From: CBDBLK01 sp965243145
GTDB taxonomy: Bacteria > Bdellovibrionota > Bacteriovoracia > Bacteriovoracales > Bacteriovoracaceae
Length of the DNA stretch: 64,000 nt
Assembly: GCA_965243145.1 (NCBI GenBank)
Contig: CBDEUB010000002.1
Location: 2,418,001-2,482,000 of the forward strand
Reading direction: 5' to 3'
Below, piece by piece: positions 31,746 through 40,188 of this stretch. The notes under the pieces were generated by a model that was given only the letters and a program-made list of their open reading frames with translations, was not told the origin of the DNA and ran no database searches. Both the position numbers and the translations under genes were made by a program. Each line of letters opens with the position of its first letter. Positions within the stretch are counted from its first letter, which is position 1.

Positions 31746-32962
31746 CTGAATTCTATTGTCTCCCAAGCATGGCATTGGGGGCAATGCCAAAAAATCTTGT
31801 CGGAGTCGTGGCCACAATTGCGGCAAAAGTTTTTGCTGATTTCCCTGTGCATATTGTTCAGGAGTTTTTGAGTGTGGAGAACTCCCTCCTCAGTCTCTCC
31901 TTCCTGGAGCAACAGCTTGACATATTCGGTTCTCATCACTTCACTGGGGTGGGAGTGTATGGCCATAAATTTTTTCATCAGTTTTAAGGCCTCTTGGGTT
32001 TTGTCCGCGCCTTTGAGCAACCTCACCCGGGTGAGAATAACCGAGGGTAATGATAGCAATTCGCTGTCGTTCATTTCCAAAAAAAAGTCTCTCAGCAGTT
32101 GGCACCTGGTTTTGAGTTGTTGGCAGGTTTCGTGGCCCCCTTCAAACTCTTCGTCCAACGATTCAAAAATAAAAGAAGTGTACGGGGGATGCATTTTGAC
32201 CAGTTCAAAGAGAAGCTGTTTGGATTCTTCGATTTGTCCGATTCCCAAAAAGAGTTTGAGTTTGAGAATTTTGGCGGACACTGAGGGGGCGAAGCGGAAG
32301 GCATCGTCGAGTTCTTCCCGACAGGCGGCAAAGTCGCCCTTTTTAAAAAAGTATTTGGCCTTTTGAACCAGAATATGCGAAATAGTTTCCGCCTGATTTT
32401 GGTAACCGACTTTGGAGAGTGCCATGCGGTATTGAAAGGCCTGATCCCAGTCTTCAATGCTTTCGTATATGCGGCACAGAGATTCCACCACTTCGTATTG
32501 TTCCGGATTAATTTTGAGAACATCCTTGTAAGTTTCGATGGCCTTGTCGACAAAACCTCCCTTGTCAAAATCTATGGCCAGTTCTTTGAGGGCGCGCAGG
32601 CGATTGGCCTCCGAAATATTTTGGCGGGCGATGAGGGAGCGGTGAATGGAGATGGCCTTTTCAATTTCACCGTTACTGCGGAAGAGGCCTCCCAACGCAA
32701 AGTAGGTGTCAATGGTTTCCCGGTTGATGTCTACAGCGTTGAGAAATTCCCGGATGGCCAAATCCTTGTGGCCAGAGATCAAATATTGGGTGGCATTTAA
32801 AAAAACTTTGGACTGGGCCTCAAAAATGGAGTTGCGGTAGCGTCTGGTGAGGCGAACGCCGGTCTCTTTTTCAATGAGGTAGTGGTAGAGAAGCAGCAGC
32901 GTGAGGGCAAAAGTCACCACCGTTAGGGGATTATTTTGCAGCCAGATGGTATAAGCACCCAA
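31733..32962 (-). CDS. lapB: LapB (YciM)-type TPR protein with rubredoxin-like zinc ribbon
   Basis: 409 residues: an N-terminal membrane helix (VVTFALTLLLLYHYLI), an array of TPR motifs (DLAIREFLNAVDINRETIDT, KAIETYKDVLKINPEQYEVV and others), and a C-terminal zinc ribbon CRNCGHDSDKIFWHCPQCHA. This architecture defines LapB, which recruits FtsH to control LpxC and lipopolysaccharide synthesis in Enterobacteria. A TTG start at 32962 with AGAGG upstream; it follows sppA by 9 bases. Confidence 0.88.
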   Translation of the reverse strand: MGAYTIWLQNNPLTVVTFALTLLLLYHYLIEKETGVRLTRRYRNSIFEAQSKVFLNATQYLISGHKDLAIREFLNAVDINRETIDTYFALGGLFRSNGEIEKAISIHRSLIARQNISEANRLRALKELAIDFDKGGFVDKAIETYKDVLKINPEQYEVVESLCRIYESIEDWDQAFQYRMALSKVGYQNQAETISHILVQKAKYFFKKGDFAACREELDDAFRFAPSVSAKILKLKLFLGIGQIEESKQLLFELVKMHPPYTSFIFESLDEEFEGGHETCQQLKTRCQLLRDFFLEMNDSELLSLPSVILTRVRLLKGADKTQEALKLMKKFMAIHSHPSEVMRTEYVKLLLQEGETEEGVLHTQKLLNNMHREISKNFCRNCGHDSDKIFWHCPQCHAWETIEFRWKV

Positions 32963-32971
32963 GGTGGCCTC

Positions 32972-33922
32972 TCACTGAAACATGAAAACGGGTATTTTCC
33001 CCCGCAATAGGGTGGCCAGGGATTGCAAATCTGAAAATTGGGAGAAGCTCTGTTCGAGACTTTCCAGAATCTCGAAGAGACTGAGTTTTTTTGCCCTTTT
33101 GATAAATTTAAAACCAAATTGGCCCTTGAGTTTAAGTTCCTGATGCATTTTTTGGCCAGCGCTATAGAGGCCCTCCAGTTCGTCGACCAGGCCCAAATCT
33201 TTGGCCTGTTCGCCGGAGAAAATTTGTCCCTGGGCCATATCTTGAATATCTCCGTTGAGGCGGTCGCCGCGAGCATCTATAATGTGCCGGACAAATTGTT
33301 GGCGAACTCCCTCCAGCAAGTCTTGCAACATGGTGCGTTCTTCGGCGGTCATCGGCCGTTCGGGGTTGCCAATGTCTTTGTAGCGGCCGGCCTTAACATT
33401 TTGCGGGTTCATTTTGAGCCACTCAAAGAGTTTGCTCAGGTCGACAAATTCCATCACCACGCCAATCGACCCGGTAATAGTTCCCGGGTTGGAAAAAATC
33501 TTGCGGGCGGCGGAACCGATGTAATACCCGCCGCTAGCGGCCACACTGCCAAAAGAAGCGTAGACTGGCCGCCCGCGTTCGCCGCGGGATTCCCGATATT
33601 CCTGGTCGATGCGCCGGATTTCTTGATAAATTTCTTGAGTCGGCCCAACTGCACCCCCGGGAGAATTGATGCGCAATAAAATGGCCTGGGTGGCGCGGTC
33701 TTTTTCTGCTTTGCGTAAAAGTTCGATGGTATCCTTGGCGCTCATAATCAGGCCCTTGATTTCCACCACCGCCACGCTGGTATTTTTATCGCCAAAGTGG
33801 CCACTGCCACCACGGGCACTCATTAACCGCACACTGTAGGTGGCAAATGCAACTAAAAGGCCAAAGCAGAGCAGAATGAGCAACCAAATGCCTAAAAGTG
33901 ATCGTTTTTCTTCCCTATTCAA
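32972..33922 (-). CDS. sppA: Signal peptide peptidase SppA (S49)
   Basis: 316 residues. An N-terminal membrane helix (LLGIWLLILLCFGLLVAFA), RINSPGGAVGPTQEI, the nucleophile Ser in FGSVAASGGYYIGSAA, GVVMEFVDLSKLFEWL, and the general-base Lys in KAGRYKDIGNPERPMT. This is the short, single-domain SppA form. It degrades cleaved signal peptides in the inner membrane. First gene of the lapB operon; 57 bases downstream of the large amidoligase-like gene. Confidence 0.92.
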   Translation of the reverse strand: MNREEKRSLLGIWLLILLCFGLLVAFATYSVRLMSARGGSGHFGDKNTSVAVVEIKGLIMSAKDTIELLRKAEKDRATQAILLRINSPGGAVGPTQEIYQEIRRIDQEYRESRGERGRPVYASFGSVAASGGYYIGSAARKIFSNPGTITGSIGVVMEFVDLSKLFEWLKMNPQNVKAGRYKDIGNPERPMTAEERTMLQDLLEGVRQQFVRHIIDARGDRLNGDIQDMAQGQIFSGEQAKDLGLVDELEGLYSAGQKMHQELKLKGQFGFKFIKRAKKLSLFEILESLEQSFSQFSDLQSLATLLRGKIPVFMFQ

Positions 33923-33979
33923 AGAACTTCTCCTCTTTCAAATTGTACAACAGAAGTTTTGCTACGCCAGGTTTTAAAT

Positions 33980-36739
33980 TTAAGTTTTGAGCAATAATCG
34001 CATTGGTCCAAAACAATCTTCGATCACTTTTCCGTCCATCCAAATCCTGTCTTTGCTGGAGATTTGTTGATCACTGCCCCTCCCCCGTTTGAGGGCCTTA
34101 CCCCAGTTTGTTTCGCGCTTTCTCCATGCGGGATCGGGAAGGTAATCAAAAAACCGATAAAACATATCTGCATCGTTGAGGCCTTCAATCATGGCCGAGT
34201 AGTAATCTTGGCAGTTGATTTTGATCTGAGAGCACAACTTTTTGAGGTCGCTATAGGCCTTTTGGGGGTGGCGTAAATAGGCCCTGTGGTCAATTTTTTG
34301 CACTTCTCCGCTCAGAGGGGCATCCTCGTTCAGGGCCTTATCCAACATGGCGCGCACCAGGCGGATGTGTAAGGCCGCCTCAAAGGCATCTTTAGGGCCT
34401 TGGAAAAGGCGCAATTCCATGCGTCGCACTTCGGGGTCAACTTTAAACTGCCTGCGCCAGGGTTCGCCGGGGTTGTGGTAGTCAAAATCGCGGGAGATAA
34501 ATTCCGGCGGAATGACATCTTGAAAATAGGCGCTTAAATTAATGTCTGTCCATCTGGTTTTCTCTCCCACAAAATGATTAAAATAGTGTTGGTTATAAAG
34601 CAGTCCTTTCAATTGGTCTTCGTTGCCGTGAAAGTCCCGCAAAGTGCGAGACAGTTTATCAGTGATTTCGGCCTTGGTGTAATGTTCTTCAATTTTGTCT
34701 TGGAAGAGGAGGGAGATAATGCCCCGGTGTTGGTGGAAAATGGAGAGGAAGCGCGCCAAGGCCCGGGGGCGGCCTTCAAAGGGGGCCAAATCCACATTGA
34801 GATGCCCACTGCCTAATTGGCCCAAGGTGCTGACATTGTGTCTTTTGAAAATACGGTAGATCGCTTCCAATTCGCTTCCGCGAGGAGAAAATTTGGGAGT
34901 CACCAGTTCCAGGTGTCCCAGGCCCACCGTATCTTTTAAAACTTTTTGCGCTTCAAAGTCGTATTGCCGGTTGATGCCGTCCCAATCCACTCTCCACTCT
35001 CGGCCCTGGGCATCTTTGCCCACATAGCTATAACCTAAATTGTGTCCGTGCCCTCCCTCAATTTTAAAAATACCGTCTGTATCTCCGCCAAATTCTTTGA
35101 TCAGGTCTTGGAGTACATTTTGCATAATGGCCTGGCGGTGAGAGTGTCCCAACTTATCGAAGGCGGCAAACCCCAATCGGTTGAGTTCACCTTCCAGGGG
35201 GAAGCGGCCAGTGTACTCCATGCCCAAATGAATGGTATTGGTATCGACTTGGGGAAACTGAGCGCCAATTTGATAGGACGCCAATTGGGGCGTTTTTAAG
35301 TGCAAGATGTGATCCAAATGTTTTACCACCCGAAATGGCCGTAGGGTATTCCTCATTTCGTCGACTATATTGGAACTAACGGCCCATTGCTGGGTGGCAC
35401 GGTGCACTCCCTTGGCCATTTGCCCGGAGTTTTGCGCCTTGAGACTGGCCAGGTCTTTGAGATAGGCCCGAGTGCGCTCTCGCAGCAGGGCCTTCTTTTG
35501 GGCGCTTAAAAAAGGTGCCTGTTTCCAGTTCCAAAAGGGGATCAGATGGTGTTGGCCACTATGAGCGAGGAGGAGGTTCCAGAGTTTTTTTTTCGTAGGA
35601 GGATCGTATTCCCCCAAGAGGTCAAAGGCAAAGTTGAGTGACTTTGCACGGTTGGCCAGATTGGAGGGAAGATCACCCATTCCTTGCCAATCGCCGGAAA
35701 TGATCCGCGCCGCCAGGACAGTTTGGACGAACCGGCGCAGGCGCAAGTTTTTGGGGTGAAACTTAAATTCGATGGTGTAGTGTTGCCAAGTGTCTCCAAG
35801 AGGTCGAACTTGGTAGAGGCCATCCATGCCGTCCAATTTATCCAAGAGGCCTTCGAACATTGGGCGGCCCTCGTGTGTTTCACCGAGGGCGTGCAAGGCC
35901 CATGCCCATTTTGCCATTGCGGCCAAATTTTTTGCCATAGCATGATCGCCTTCAAAGGCCATACTGTGCCACTGAGGTACACCAAAGAAAGGACTGTGTG
36001 ATTTGATGTCTGTGATCATTTCTTCAAATTGGCCATAACTGGCCTGTGTCTTAAAAGTGAGTTTCCAAACGCCTTGGCGGTCAAATGTGGCCCGTTCGGC
36101 ATATTTTTCGGGGAGGCCAAAAATTGGCCACCAATCTCCGGCCAGAGGCAGGGCGTTTTGCAGGCCCGGCATTTTTCGATCGTAAAAGAGGTCTCTGGCG
36201 TACGGAGTGAGAAAGGAAAAGGGACTGTTTTCGGTCATGGTGAGCCACAGTTCCCATTTTTCCCGCAAAATTTCCAGTGAGGAACTCTCCAAGTTGCCTG
36301 TGTGCAGGTGTTCTAAGTTGATGGGCAGAGTGTGGCCATCTTTGGTGACAACATGGTGGGCCTTATCGACAACTTTTCCATCTGGCCGTTGATAAATTCG
36401 ATACTCTCCAGTCACCAAGTAGTGGTGGAAAAAATCCGTCAAAAAGGCCTTCTGCTCTGCTGGTGCGAGGGAATCGATCAGCTTCCTCAGGGTTGCCGCA
36501 CTCGGTGACATCATTCTGGTCAACTTGGACGAAGTCCCCTCTTCCCGTGCACTCCAAGCAATTTGAAGGGAGTTGTGTTTGGGCCAGGAGGAGAGTGGCC
36601 AGGTGTGCTGGCGTTGCTCAAGGGGAACCAGCGCTTCTTCCAAGAGTTGGATGCGGGCCTGGTAGGCGGAAGGCCTTTGGGCCTGGGGCATACCTGTCCA
36701 CAGGAGGGCGGTAACGAGCACTAAGGTATCATTTTTCAC
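33980..36739 (-). CDS. Large secreted protein with an amidoligase-like (COOH-NH2 ligase) domain
   Basis: 919 residues with a signal peptide (cleavage near MPQA-Q). Residues about 500-690 fit the putative amidoligase family (glutamine synthetase/GCS fold): IHLGMEYTGRF (compare GxExE), WRVDWDG, GHLELVTPKFSPRGSELEAI, and LGQLGSGHLNVDLA (compare the HVH motif), so metal/ATP-binding residues are partly kept. The first half (about 200-345) is unassigned and has a similar strand pattern (WQHYTIEFKFHPKNLRLRRF). Known amidoligases make cytoplasmic peptide bonds on cell-wall peptides; an exported one would lack ATP, so either it is non-catalytic or the signal peptide is misread. Relatives unknown to me. 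Overlaps the NYN gene end by 11 bases. Confidence 0.55.
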   Translation of the reverse strand: MKNDTLVLVTALLWTGMPQAQRPSAYQARIQLLEEALVPLEQRQHTWPLSSWPKHNSLQIAWSAREEGTSSKLTRMMSPSAATLRKLIDSLAPAEQKAFLTDFFHHYLVTGEYRIYQRPDGKVVDKAHHVVTKDGHTLPINLEHLHTGNLESSSLEILREKWELWLTMTENSPFSFLTPYARDLFYDRKMPGLQNALPLAGDWWPIFGLPEKYAERATFDRQGVWKLTFKTQASYGQFEEMITDIKSHSPFFGVPQWHSMAFEGDHAMAKNLAAMAKWAWALHALGETHEGRPMFEGLLDKLDGMDGLYQVRPLGDTWQHYTIEFKFHPKNLRLRRFVQTVLAARIISGDWQGMGDLPSNLANRAKSLNFAFDLLGEYDPPTKKKLWNLLLAHSGQHHLIPFWNWKQAPFLSAQKKALLRERTRAYLKDLASLKAQNSGQMAKGVHRATQQWAVSSNIVDEMRNTLRPFRVVKHLDHILHLKTPQLASYQIGAQFPQVDTNTIHLGMEYTGRFPLEGELNRLGFAAFDKLGHSHRQAIMQNVLQDLIKEFGGDTDGIFKIEGGHGHNLGYSYVGKDAQGREWRVDWDGINRQYDFEAQKVLKDTVGLGHLELVTPKFSPRGSELEAIYRIFKRHNVSTLGQLGSGHLNVDLAPFEGRPRALARFLSIFHQHRGIISLLFQDKIEEHYTKAEITDKLSRTLRDFHGNEDQLKGLLYNQHYFNHFVGEKTRWTDINLSAYFQDVIPPEFISRDFDYHNPGEPWRRQFKVDPEVRRMELRLFQGPKDAFEAALHIRLVRAMLDKALNEDAPLSGEVQKIDHRAYLRHPQKAYSDLKKLCSQIKINCQDYYSAMIEGLNDADMFYRFFDYLPDPAWRKRETNWGKALKRGRGSDQQISSKDRIWMDGKVIEDCFGPMRLLLKT

Positions 36740-37439
36740 TTTTTTTGTTTGGTTTCAGTTTGGGCCAAGATTGTAGGCCGTCTATGTGTTCAAAAAGATC
36801 GTCGTGAATTTTTCCACTCCACATAGGGTCTAGGATAAAATCTATTCCCTCTCTTCTGGCCAATTTGGAGGCCGGAACAAAGTCACTATCTCCCGAAATT
36901 AAAACAATGGTATCTGCCAATTTTTTATAGGCAAGTGTTGCTATATCTATTCCGATTCTCATGTCGACACCTTTTTGTCTGATTAAAAATTCAATGTCTG
37001 AATCTTGTAAATCTCGAATTTCTTTTTTGTTCATGCAGAGTTCTTTGACAGTTTCTTTTTTGGAGAATGTCCATCCTGTGGTGGAAAGTTTTCCCATTCT
37101 CAGAGCAACTTTTCTCTTCTTTTTCAATTCTTTTAAAAATTCGGAGCGAAAGAAATATTCTGGCGTTTTGTTGAAGACAATATGTTCTTTAGTGAGAGGG
37201 TTTTGAGTTCTTTCGTCTTGTTCTCCCAAAGGGGGAGCATCGTAATAGAAAATTCTGTAAAGGTCAGAAGTATTCTTATCGTATTGTTGACGGTTTTTTT
37301 TGTTTTGTAAGTGATCTATATGCCATAGGGCCATTGTATAGAAATCTTTTGCTACATCTTGGGGCCTTGTAACCTTACCCTTTAGGCCACGATACCTTTT
37401 GAGAAAGAAAGTGCCATCAACGAGTATTGCTGTACGCAT
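36729..37439 (-). CDS. NYN-domain (PIN-like) ribonuclease
   Basis: 236 residues from ATG 37439 (MRTAILVDGTFFLKRYRG). The first Asp in AILVDGTFF, GVDMRIGIDIATLAYKK (Asp/Gly) and VLISGDSDFVPASKLARREG are the conserved acidic motifs of NYN/LabA-type nucleases, placed as in the family. Expected to cleave RNA with Mg2+. AT-richer than its neighbours. The frame extends to 37496, but the family similarity starts at the chosen Met. Confidence 0.83.
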   Translation of the reverse strand: MRTAILVDGTFFLKRYRGLKGKVTRPQDVAKDFYTMALWHIDHLQNKKNRQQYDKNTSDLYRIFYYDAPPLGEQDERTQNPLTKEHIVFNKTPEYFFRSEFLKELKKKRKVALRMGKLSTTGWTFSKKETVKELCMNKKEIRDLQDSDIEFLIRQKGVDMRIGIDIATLAYKKLADTIVLISGDSDFVPASKLARREGIDFILDPMWSGKIHDDLFEHIDGLQSWPKLKPNKKSEK

Positions 37440-37642
37440 GAAAATGATCGATAAAAAACGCCCTGGGAAACGGAGTGGCCTGGGATAAATGGCCAAACGG
37501 CATTGCCAGGGCAGAATACCTAAATTATCGCATTATTTCAGGGAAATATTAAGGGCAGTAGGTAAAAAAATCAACACTTTATTTGTTGAGTGGGCCATTT
37601 TGATATTTTTATCAAAGGTAGTGTCATTTCAATAGGTTACAG
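37440..37642. other. Intergenic region left of the transposable unit
   Basis: About 200 bases upstream of the NYN gene, AT-rich, no open frame recognised. It should contain the NYN promoter on the minus strand. The insertion site of the 3.5-kb unit (AGTGACTT) is at its right end. Confidence 0.4.
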
Positions 37643-37650
37643 AGTGACTT

Positions 37651-37667
37651 GGCCTTGTTGCGTAAAT
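37651..37667. repeat. Left terminal inverted repeat of the transposable unit
   Basis: GGCCTTGTTGCGTAAAT, complementary to 41166-41182 except for one base. A second perfect small palindrome, CAGGTTA-AAG-TAACCTG (37672-37688), follows at once and may be part of the transposase binding site. Confidence 0.85.
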
Positions 37668-37767
37668 GAGGCAGGTTAAAGTAACCTGACTCGGTAAACT
37701 ATATCTATTTAGATCAAAAAATCTTGTAAATAGTTGATATTGCTAGACAAGTATTGTATAAAAATAC

Positions 37768-37796
37768 TTGACTATTGTGACATATAGTGTTATAAT
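37768..37796 (+). promoter_or_regulatory. Strong sigma-70-like promoter with overlapping palindrome
   Basis: TTGACT (37768-37773), a 17-bp spacer and TATAAT (37791-37796). The inverted repeat CAAGTATT-N7-AATACTTG (37748-37770) overlaps the -35 and could be an operator. The start of transcription would be near 37803. Confidence 0.8.
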
Positions 37797-37802
37797 AAAT
37801 CT

Positions 37803-37898
37803 AGGGTGGGAGAGAGACACGGCCTTACCTGCAAGTGCCCTCTCCCTGGTCACCTAGTGGCCGGGCCATTGCTCTAAACAGAGCATGGCCCCCTTTTT
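37803..37898 (+). ncRNA. Structured leader or small RNA upstream of the IS1-like transposase
   Basis: The ~96-base transcript predicted from the promoter folds into a first hairpin (CTAGGGTGGGAGAG at 37801-37814 pairing with CTCTCCC at 37840-37846 and CACCTAG at 37851-37857) and a second, terminator-type hairpin (37863-37891) followed by TTTTT. The transposase ORF starts 23 bases after the T-run with its own AAGGGGAATAA ribosome site. It may be a free small RNA or an attenuated leader limiting transposase synthesis. No similarity to 6S, SRP, tmRNA or c-di-GMP riboswitch signatures was seen. Confidence 0.6.
37863..37898 (+). terminator. Intrinsic terminator before the transposase
   Basis: Stem GGGCCATTGCTCT (37863-37875) with AGAGCATGGCCC (37880-37891), AAAC loop, then CCTTTTT. 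One bulge-like mismatch in the stem. Confidence 0.75.
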
Positions 37899-37920
37899 AT
37901 TATAACAACAAGGGGAATAA

Positions 37921-38745
37921 ATGAAAGCAGGAAATATCAAGCTAGTTTGCCCAAAATGTGCTGGCCAAGAATTGGCCAAAAAAGGGAAATACAAGTCAAA
38001 GAAAAATCAACTCCCAATCCAACGCTACCGCTGTAGGCCCTGCAATTTTTATTTCACTGGCAACTCATTACGGAAGACCTTTAGACAAAGAAAACCCGAC
38101 CTAAATAAAAAGGTTATGATGCTTTACTGTGAGGGGAATACGCTTAGGGGAATGAGTCGAATCTTGGGAGTCTCTTATAATACCGTGGTGGCCAAGTTTA
38201 GATTTATGGCCATGCAAGCACGGACTCGACACCTCAAGGCGATCCAAGAAGGCGAGATCGTAACTAAATATGTGCAGTTTGATGAGATGGTGACTTTTGA
38301 GGGAGCGAGAAAAAATAAACTTGGAATTGAGTTGGCAATTCGCCCAAAGACTGGCCAAATCTTGTCGGCCAGGGTTTGCGAGATTCCATCAAGCGTTGTT
38401 TACTTCCGGTCTGGCGTTCCCAATAAAAAGGTAAATGATAGGAAAGTCAAAATGGCAAATATGCTTGTGGAAGTTGGCCACTGCCTTAATAAAGAGTATT
38501 CGGTTTTATCTTTTGATGGAGCATTGGAGAATAAACAAGTGGCCAGCAAGATTTGCCCCGACTCGGTTCAAGAAGTCCATGTCAAAGACGACGCTGGAAT
38601 GTGGCGACTCAACCAGGTTTGCGGTAAACTCCGACATAGACTTTCAAGACTTCAACGCAAAACCTGGGCAACAACTAAAGACCGCAAATATCTTCAAATG
38701 CATTTGGATTTATTTATTGCTTGTCAAAACGGTTACAAACTTTAA
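37921..38745 (+). CDS. IS1-like transposase (zinc ribbon, HTH, DDE-type domain)
   Basis: 274 residues combining what IS1 encodes as InsA and InsB: an N-terminal zinc ribbon (CPKCAGQEL, YRCRPCNFYFTG), a helix-turn-helix (GNTLRGMSRILGVSYNTVVA) and a DDE domain (YVQFDEMVTFEGARKNKLGI; second Asp in SVLSFDGALENK; LRHRLSRLQRKTW near the end). In an eye alignment to IS1 the catalytic Glu position appears to be Asn (RLNQVCGKLRHR), so activity is doubtful. It ends 3 bases inside the convergent methyltransferase gene, and no IS1-type inverted end separates them, so this is not a free-standing IS1 copy. Confidence 0.75.
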   Translation: MKAGNIKLVCPKCAGQELAKKGKYKSKKNQLPIQRYRCRPCNFYFTGNSLRKTFRQRKPDLNKKVMMLYCEGNTLRGMSRILGVSYNTVVAKFRFMAMQARTRHLKAIQEGEIVTKYVQFDEMVTFEGARKNKLGIELAIRPKTGQILSARVCEIPSSVVYFRSGVPNKKVNDRKVKMANMLVEVGHCLNKEYSVLSFDGALENKQVASKICPDSVQEVHVKDDAGMWRLNQVCGKLRHRLSRLQRKTWATTKDRKYLQMHLDLFIACQNGYKL

Positions 38746-40000
38746 GCGGCATCCCGAATCAAGTCGTCACTCGGTACTAAGTCAATTTGCAACCCCTCTT
38801 CATTTGCAAGCCGTGCCACTTCTTCATAAGCACCTTTTCCAAAAGACTTTGCTATAATAATTCCCTTGCCATTCCCATTTTTAACATGACGATAGAATGA
38901 ATCAATAACGGGCCTTCCTACATTGGAAGATTTTTTGACTTGTATAGGGGTTGAATCATACATTCTTCCATCAATGCCCCCGTCTCCAACTTGTTTTAAA
39001 TTGGGAGTACCGCCGAGCATTTCCACCATTTTTTTCTCCCATTCAAACGGGTTGAGGCGTTCAATTTCCCTTCTGGAAAGATCACCTATCTTAACAACTT
39101 CAACCTTGATTTTATGTTCCTTGGCCATCCTTTGCCGAATAACTTTAATTGCGTCTTTGGAAATATCGCAACCTAACCATTTACGGCCAAGATTATTTGC
39201 TGCTGAAACAGTAGTTCCGCATCCACAAAAAAAGTCGGCAATAATATAATTTTCATTTGTTAGGCATTTTATGATTCTATTAAGAAGTGCTAATGGCTTT
39301 TGAGTTGGATAACCAAGTCGCTCGGAATGATGCGGCGGTATCGGTTGAATAGTCCATACATCATCAGCAATCTTATCATCGCTTAAACAATATGTATAAG
39401 ATTTTTTATTGCTCCATATCTGTTGATAAACTTTCCCATTTTTTTCAAATATGTGGCCACCTTTTGAAGTTTTCCCGGCCTGTCTCTTTTGGCCATCCCG
39501 AGTCCCATCAAAAAAATATTTTTTTGTTTTGGAATAAATTAAAATAACATCGTGTTTTTTTGACCATGTTTTTTTTCCACGGCCGCCAGAATTAGTATAA
39601 TGCCAAACAATCTCGTTAATTAAATTCTTTGCGCCAAAAATTTTATCGAGTTCTATCCGAGCATAATGAACGGATCGTTGATCTAAGTGAAGACAGAAAA
39701 CGCCAGTATTTTTTAAAAGCCTGTGACACTCTCGAAGTCTAGGAACCATCCACCGAATGTAGCTATTAACGCCCCCCCCCAGGAATCGTTGAATCCGATT
39801 TCCTTGCCCCACGCTTTTGATTTAAAAACATTTTGTGCGCAAAAAGGTGGGTCGATATAGATAAGGTCGATTTTGCCACCTTCTAGGGAGCGCATGATCT
39901 CCAAATTGTCGCCTTGGTAAATGACATTCGGTTTCACTTTGCGAGTGGCCCTTTGTTTGGCCTCTCTCAATTTAAATTGGAGTGTCTTGCCCATGCCCAT
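38742..40000 (-). pseudogene. DNA methyltransferase-Mrr endonuclease fusion, currently off by frameshift at a G9 tract
   Basis: Two overlapping frames together form one protein. Upstream part (40000 to 39713): VIYQGDNLEIMRSLEGGKID, LIYIDPPF (catalytic DPPF motif IV) up to GFNDSWGG. Downstream part (39812 to 38742): GGGVNSYIRWMVPRLREC, SERLGYPTQKPLALLNRI, IIADFFCGCGTTVSAANNLG (motif I), i.e. a beta-class N6-adenine/N4-cytosine methyltransferase. A C-terminal Mrr-type nuclease domain follows (NPFEWEKKMVEMLGG, GDGGIDGRMYDSTPIQVKKS). The frames meet at a run of nine G (39780-39772); ten G would give TGG GGG GGG GGC GTT and a continuous ~420-residue protein. This is a classic phase-variation layout; an assembly error at the homopolymer is the alternative. 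Confidence 0.88.
39772..39780 (-). repeat. Poly-G tract (G9) at the methyltransferase frameshift
   Basis: Nine consecutive C on the plus strand, located after codon 75 of the gene. The present length puts the downstream 350 codons out of frame; adding one or removing two bases restores it. Confidence 0.9.
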
Positions 40001-40188
40001 TTATCGGGCCTTGGGAGTGAGGCCTAAAATATCTTAAAGCCTAAATAATGATGGGGAGGAAATTGCCGGTGGTGTCAAGAAAATAATGCTTGACGGGTAT
40101 AGTTTATTGAGTCAAGTTGGGTTAAAGCGTTGAAATAAGAGGAAAATGCCGGCATCCTATATTTTGGAAAAAAGCAAGGAGGCCGGCG

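Noticed and set aside
37801..37898. SRP RNA, 6S RNA or c-di-GMP riboswitch identity for the structured RNA
   Set aside because: None of the conserved sequence signatures of these RNAs is present.
38742..40000. Two separate genes (short methyltransferase fragment and orphan methylase)
   Set aside because: The two frames join exactly at a G9 tract and together contain one set of methyltransferase motifs in the correct order.
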